Source: a virus
IMG/VR virus record: IMGVR_UViG_3300036760_000042
Span: 1-59,943 of that record
Reading direction: 5' to 3' (one strand)
Length of the DNA: 59,943 nucleotides
Part shown: in pieces, positions 57,925-59,943 of the stretch
Position numbering within the stretch: position 1 is the first letter of the stretch
Layout: each line of letters opens with the position of its first letter
Notes under the pieces: generated by a model
What the model saw: the letters and a program-made list of their open reading frames with translations, nothing else
The model's database searches: none
What the model was told of the DNA's origin: nothing
Translations under genes and position numbers: made by a program

Positions 57925-59097
57925 TCAGAATGCAATTCGTTTGAGCAGCATGCCAGCAGCGCGGTCCACGGTGGTCCGGTTGTCAGCGTTGCCGTTGTCC
58001 TGCGAGCGCCGGGTCATGCCGTAGGCGATGCCCCACGCCGTGTTCGGGTCCTCGCCATCACGCGCCGCGCTGAGGTAGGCCGAGTCGAGCGTCTTCCTGC
58101 TGACGCCCAGCTTGCCGACCAGCTTGTAGGCGGCATCGACCGAGTCTTCCTGCTTCGGGCCGAGCACCTTCACCTTGCTGGCCGCAACCACCCGGGCGAA
58201 CTCGGACGGGTCAGAGTTCCTGATGCCGTCCACGAACTTCCGGGTCAGGTCGTACGCCTTGTTGTGCGCGTTGCGCCCCGCGTGCACCACGTCCACCTCG
58301 ACCACGTTCTCCATGCCCCACACGATGTGGTTGCCGCAGATCGAGTCGTACCAGAACGTGGTCAGGGAGTACTTGCGCTCCCGCACTTCGCTGTTCTCCA
58401 TGAAGAACCCCGGAGACAGGAAGCGCCCACCGCCCATGTCGATGCGGCCCTCGTGTACCATGAAGGCGAACATGTTGCGGTCGCCAGCATAGAGGCCTGC
58501 CGGGGCAATCGCGTCTCCGACCTTGATGCCGAGACTGGCGTGCGCCGTGGCAATCACGTCACCCTCGGTGGCCAGCCTTGTGCCTGCCTGCCCGTGACGC
58601 GCCGGGCGTGCCGGTGGAACCCGGAACCCGCCATCACGCGCCGCGAACAGCATGCGAGAACACCAGTCACCCCAGAACCGAGCGTAGACCTCGGAACTGA
58701 TGGCGCGCAGTGTCGGCAGTCCGTTGGCGTTGGGCCGCTGGTCGATGAGCAGCACCGACTCCTTGCCGTCGTCGGCCTTCTTCTGGACCCCGTAGGTGAG
58801 CAGGTCCGCCGCCTTGTCCACCGGCAGCTTCATGAGGTACTGCGCCGGGGCTTCGGCTCTCCAGCACAACGTCTGGAACGACCAGTTGTTCACCGCGACC
58901 GGGGTGTTGGCCGGGCCGATGACCACGAGGTCATTGCCCAGTGGTTCGACGCGGGTCTGGTTCATGCGGGTTGATGCCTCGACACTGCTGTTGTGCATGG
59001 TTGCCAGCGCGTTGTCGAGCGACTCCAGAGTCTCGAACCTCTCGTCGTCCGGGCGCGTGCTCCACTGGTCCATCGCCTTCGTGCTTACGTCTTGCAT
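57925..59097 (-). CDS. DUF932-like early protein, 390 aa
   Basis: ATG 59097 with AAGGAGAACGAG. The order of segments (SFQTLCWRAEAPAQYLMKLP; LTYGVQKK; VLLIDQRPNANGLPTLRAIS; SSEVYARFWGDWCSRMLFAA; then FMENSEVRERKYSLTTFWYD and NHIVWGM) resembles the phage/plasmid DUF932 family of unknown function. An abundant early protein is likely from its strong SD. Confidence 0.6.
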   Translation of the reverse strand: MQDVSTKAMDQWSTRPDDERFETLESLDNALATMHNSSVEASTRMNQTRVEPLGNDLVVIGPANTPVAVNNWSFQTLCWRAEAPAQYLMKLPVDKAADLLTYGVQKKADDGKESVLLIDQRPNANGLPTLRAISSEVYARFWGDWCSRMLFAARDGGFRVPPARPARHGQAGTRLATEGDVIATAHASLGIKVGDAIAPAGLYAGDRNMFAFMVHEGRIDMGGGRFLSPGFFMENSEVRERKYSLTTFWYDSICGNHIVWGMENVVEVDVVHAGRNAHNKAYDLTRKFVDGIRNSDPSEFARVVAASKVKVLGPKQEDSVDAAYKLVGKLGVSRKTLDSAYLSAARDGEDPNTAWGIAYGMTRRSQDNGNADNRTTVDRAAGMLLKRIAF

Positions 59098-59133
59098 CTC
59101 GTTCTCCTTTGTGGAGACTACTGGTCTCTTCAG

Positions 59134-59169
59134 CAGCCGCGTAACGGCTGTACGGGGTCGCTGCCCCGT
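59134..59169 (-). promoter_or_regulatory. Tandem hairpins upstream of the 59097 gene
   Basis: CAGCCG-CGTAA-CGGCTG (59134..59150) and ACGGGG-TCGCTG-CCCCGT (59152..59169), one base apart, between the 59177 stop and the SD of the 59097 gene. Confidence 0.55.
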
Positions 59170-59176
59170 TTCGACC

Positions 59177-59350
59177 TTACGTGACCGGAACGATGCTGAC
59201 CGGCCTGAGCACCACCACTTCGCCACGCTCGGTAGTGATCGTGACGGTGTTCTCGTCCGTGTCGCACTGGACGCTCTCGTGCCCAATCTCGGCACGCAGC
59301 ACGTCCCTGATCCTCATGCACCTCAGGACAGTCAACTCACCCTTCGCCAT
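59177..59350 (-). CDS. Small beta-rich protein, 57 aa
   Basis: ATG 59350 with GGAGGAA upstream. AKGELTVLRCMRIRDVLRAE, then CDTDENTVTITTERGEVVVL, ending VVLRPVSIVPVT: a compact beta protein. No family recognised. The 102 bases before it (59351..59452) hold only its SD and a small GC palindrome. Confidence 0.65.
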   Translation of the reverse strand: MAKGELTVLRCMRIRDVLRAEIGHESVQCDTDENTVTITTERGEVVVLRPVSIVPVT

Positions 59351-59452
59351 GATGTTCCTCCATTGAAATGCTGGCGCATCCTTCCCACTTACTCCACGCC
59401 GAGGTTCTGTCCCCCATCGGTCGTCTGGATGCCACGCCCACCCGCCAGCGGG

Positions 59453-59662
59453 TTACTCATTTCCCCGCGTGCCGTAGTACTCCTTGAGCGGATCAAGGTC
59501 CTGCATCAGGGTCACGTCTTCACCGGAGCCGCGCCCGAAGTTGAGCTTGCTGGCCTTCTTGTAAGCGGTGAACGTCGCGACCGCCTCGCGCTTGTTGTGC
59601 CCGGAGTGGACCATGCCGATGTTGCCGCAGTAGACCCTGTAGCGATGCAGGACGCGCTTCAT
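59453..59662 (-). CDS. Hypothetical protein, 69 aa
   Basis: ATG 59662 overlaps the preceding stop (ATGA). RVLHRYRVYCGNIGMVHSGH, then AVATFTAYKKASKLNFGRGS and an acidic end. Short alpha/beta protein of unknown function. Confidence 0.65.
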   Translation of the reverse strand: MKRVLHRYRVYCGNIGMVHSGHNKREAVATFTAYKKASKLNFGRGSGEDVTLMQDLDPLKEYYGTRGNE

Positions 59663-59856
59663 GACTTCCCCTCTGGCCGGGTCACGAGACCTGCCTCAAT
59701 CATGCGCATCGCCGTGCGCCCGTAGTGCCCCTGCAGTTGCCACGCAAGGCCAGAGTCCACGAGCGACTGGAACATCGCGACGGTGTCCTCGTGCGACTGC
59801 GTGCCTCCCTCGTAGTTCATGATCGCGTCGATTGCGTCTGTCGTAGCTGGTGCCAT
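59659..59856 (-). CDS. Hypothetical protein, 65 aa (complete short form of the joint-spanning gene)
   Basis: ATG 59856 with AGGAGGA upstream. APATTDAIDAIMNYEGGTQS, then MFQSLVDSGLAWQLQGHYGR: a small helical domain. The frame stays open upstream to the window edge (59943) and, on the circle, to the ATG at 276, which would add a 64-residue Cys-rich head. The first part duplicates 1..84. Confidence 0.7.
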   Translation of the reverse strand: MAPATTDAIDAIMNYEGGTQSHEDTVAMFQSLVDSGLAWQLQGHYGRTAMRMIEAGLVTRPEGKS

Positions 59857-59943
59857 TGTCTTCCTCCTGAGGTATGCGGTGGACATGCCACCGTGGATGG
59901 TTTCGTTGTGGAACATCGCGGCGTACTTCGCCAGCGCCAGTCC
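59773..59943. repeat. Terminal direct repeat, right copy
   Basis: Matches 1..171 with one difference (T at 59817 against C at 45). See the left copy. Confidence 0.95.

Overview
The window is one essentially complete genome of a tailed, podovirus-type bacteriophage. The first 171 bases recur as the last 171 (1..171 and 59773..59943, one mismatch), so the sequence closes into a circle of about 59,772 bp. The host is probably Gram-negative: there is a GH108-type endolysin, a spanin-like membrane coiled coil, several small membrane proteins and two exported proteins. No integrase, CI-like repressor, partition gene, DNA polymerase, primase or helicase was recognised. Replication therefore probably relies on the host replisome, loaded by an initiator/loader pair.

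Layout: two opposed transcription blocks meet at a divergent control region (about 2.75-3.3 kb). A near-consensus leftward promoter (3032..3060) fires into the minus-strand early block, which runs 2994->1 and on through the joint, 59943->47244. A rightward promoter (3116..3145) is followed by a strongly folded leader (3187..3239) and fires into the plus-strand block 3300->47152. The two blocks converge near 47.15-47.24 kb.

Plus block, in order: replication initiator with internal repeats that could be the origin, helicase-loader-like gene, small genes, a SAM methyltransferase, a terminase-small-subunit candidate, an RmlD-like sugar reductase, a phage sigma factor (a likely late-transcription switch), terminase large subunit, a von Willebrand A protein, a second methyltransferase, portal, scaffold, HK97-fold capsid, small head proteins, a 691-residue two-domain glycosyltransferase, head-tail adaptor, pectate-lyase-fold spike, beta-propeller nozzle, repeat-bearing fibre, a set of presumed ejection proteins, and a 3243-residue 'polyvalent' giant protein. 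It ends with a lysis cassette (endolysin, exported subtilisin-like protease, holin-like and spanin-like genes) and a tRNA-like element with a CAU anticodon.

Minus block: two HNH nucleases, a recombination set (RusA-like resolvase, Cas4-like Fe-S nuclease, possible annealing protein), many small Cys-rich zinc-binding proteins, and tightly overlapping ATGA-coupled genes. Between 47.2 and 54 kb neighbouring genes share short 5' ends, 3' ends and linkers, as if assembled by repeated recombination. The most unusual points are that mosaic region, an 83-codon gene nested in another frame of the giant gene, an AGSGIGG linker separating modules of the giant protein, and in-frame fusions that keep an internal ribosome-binding site.
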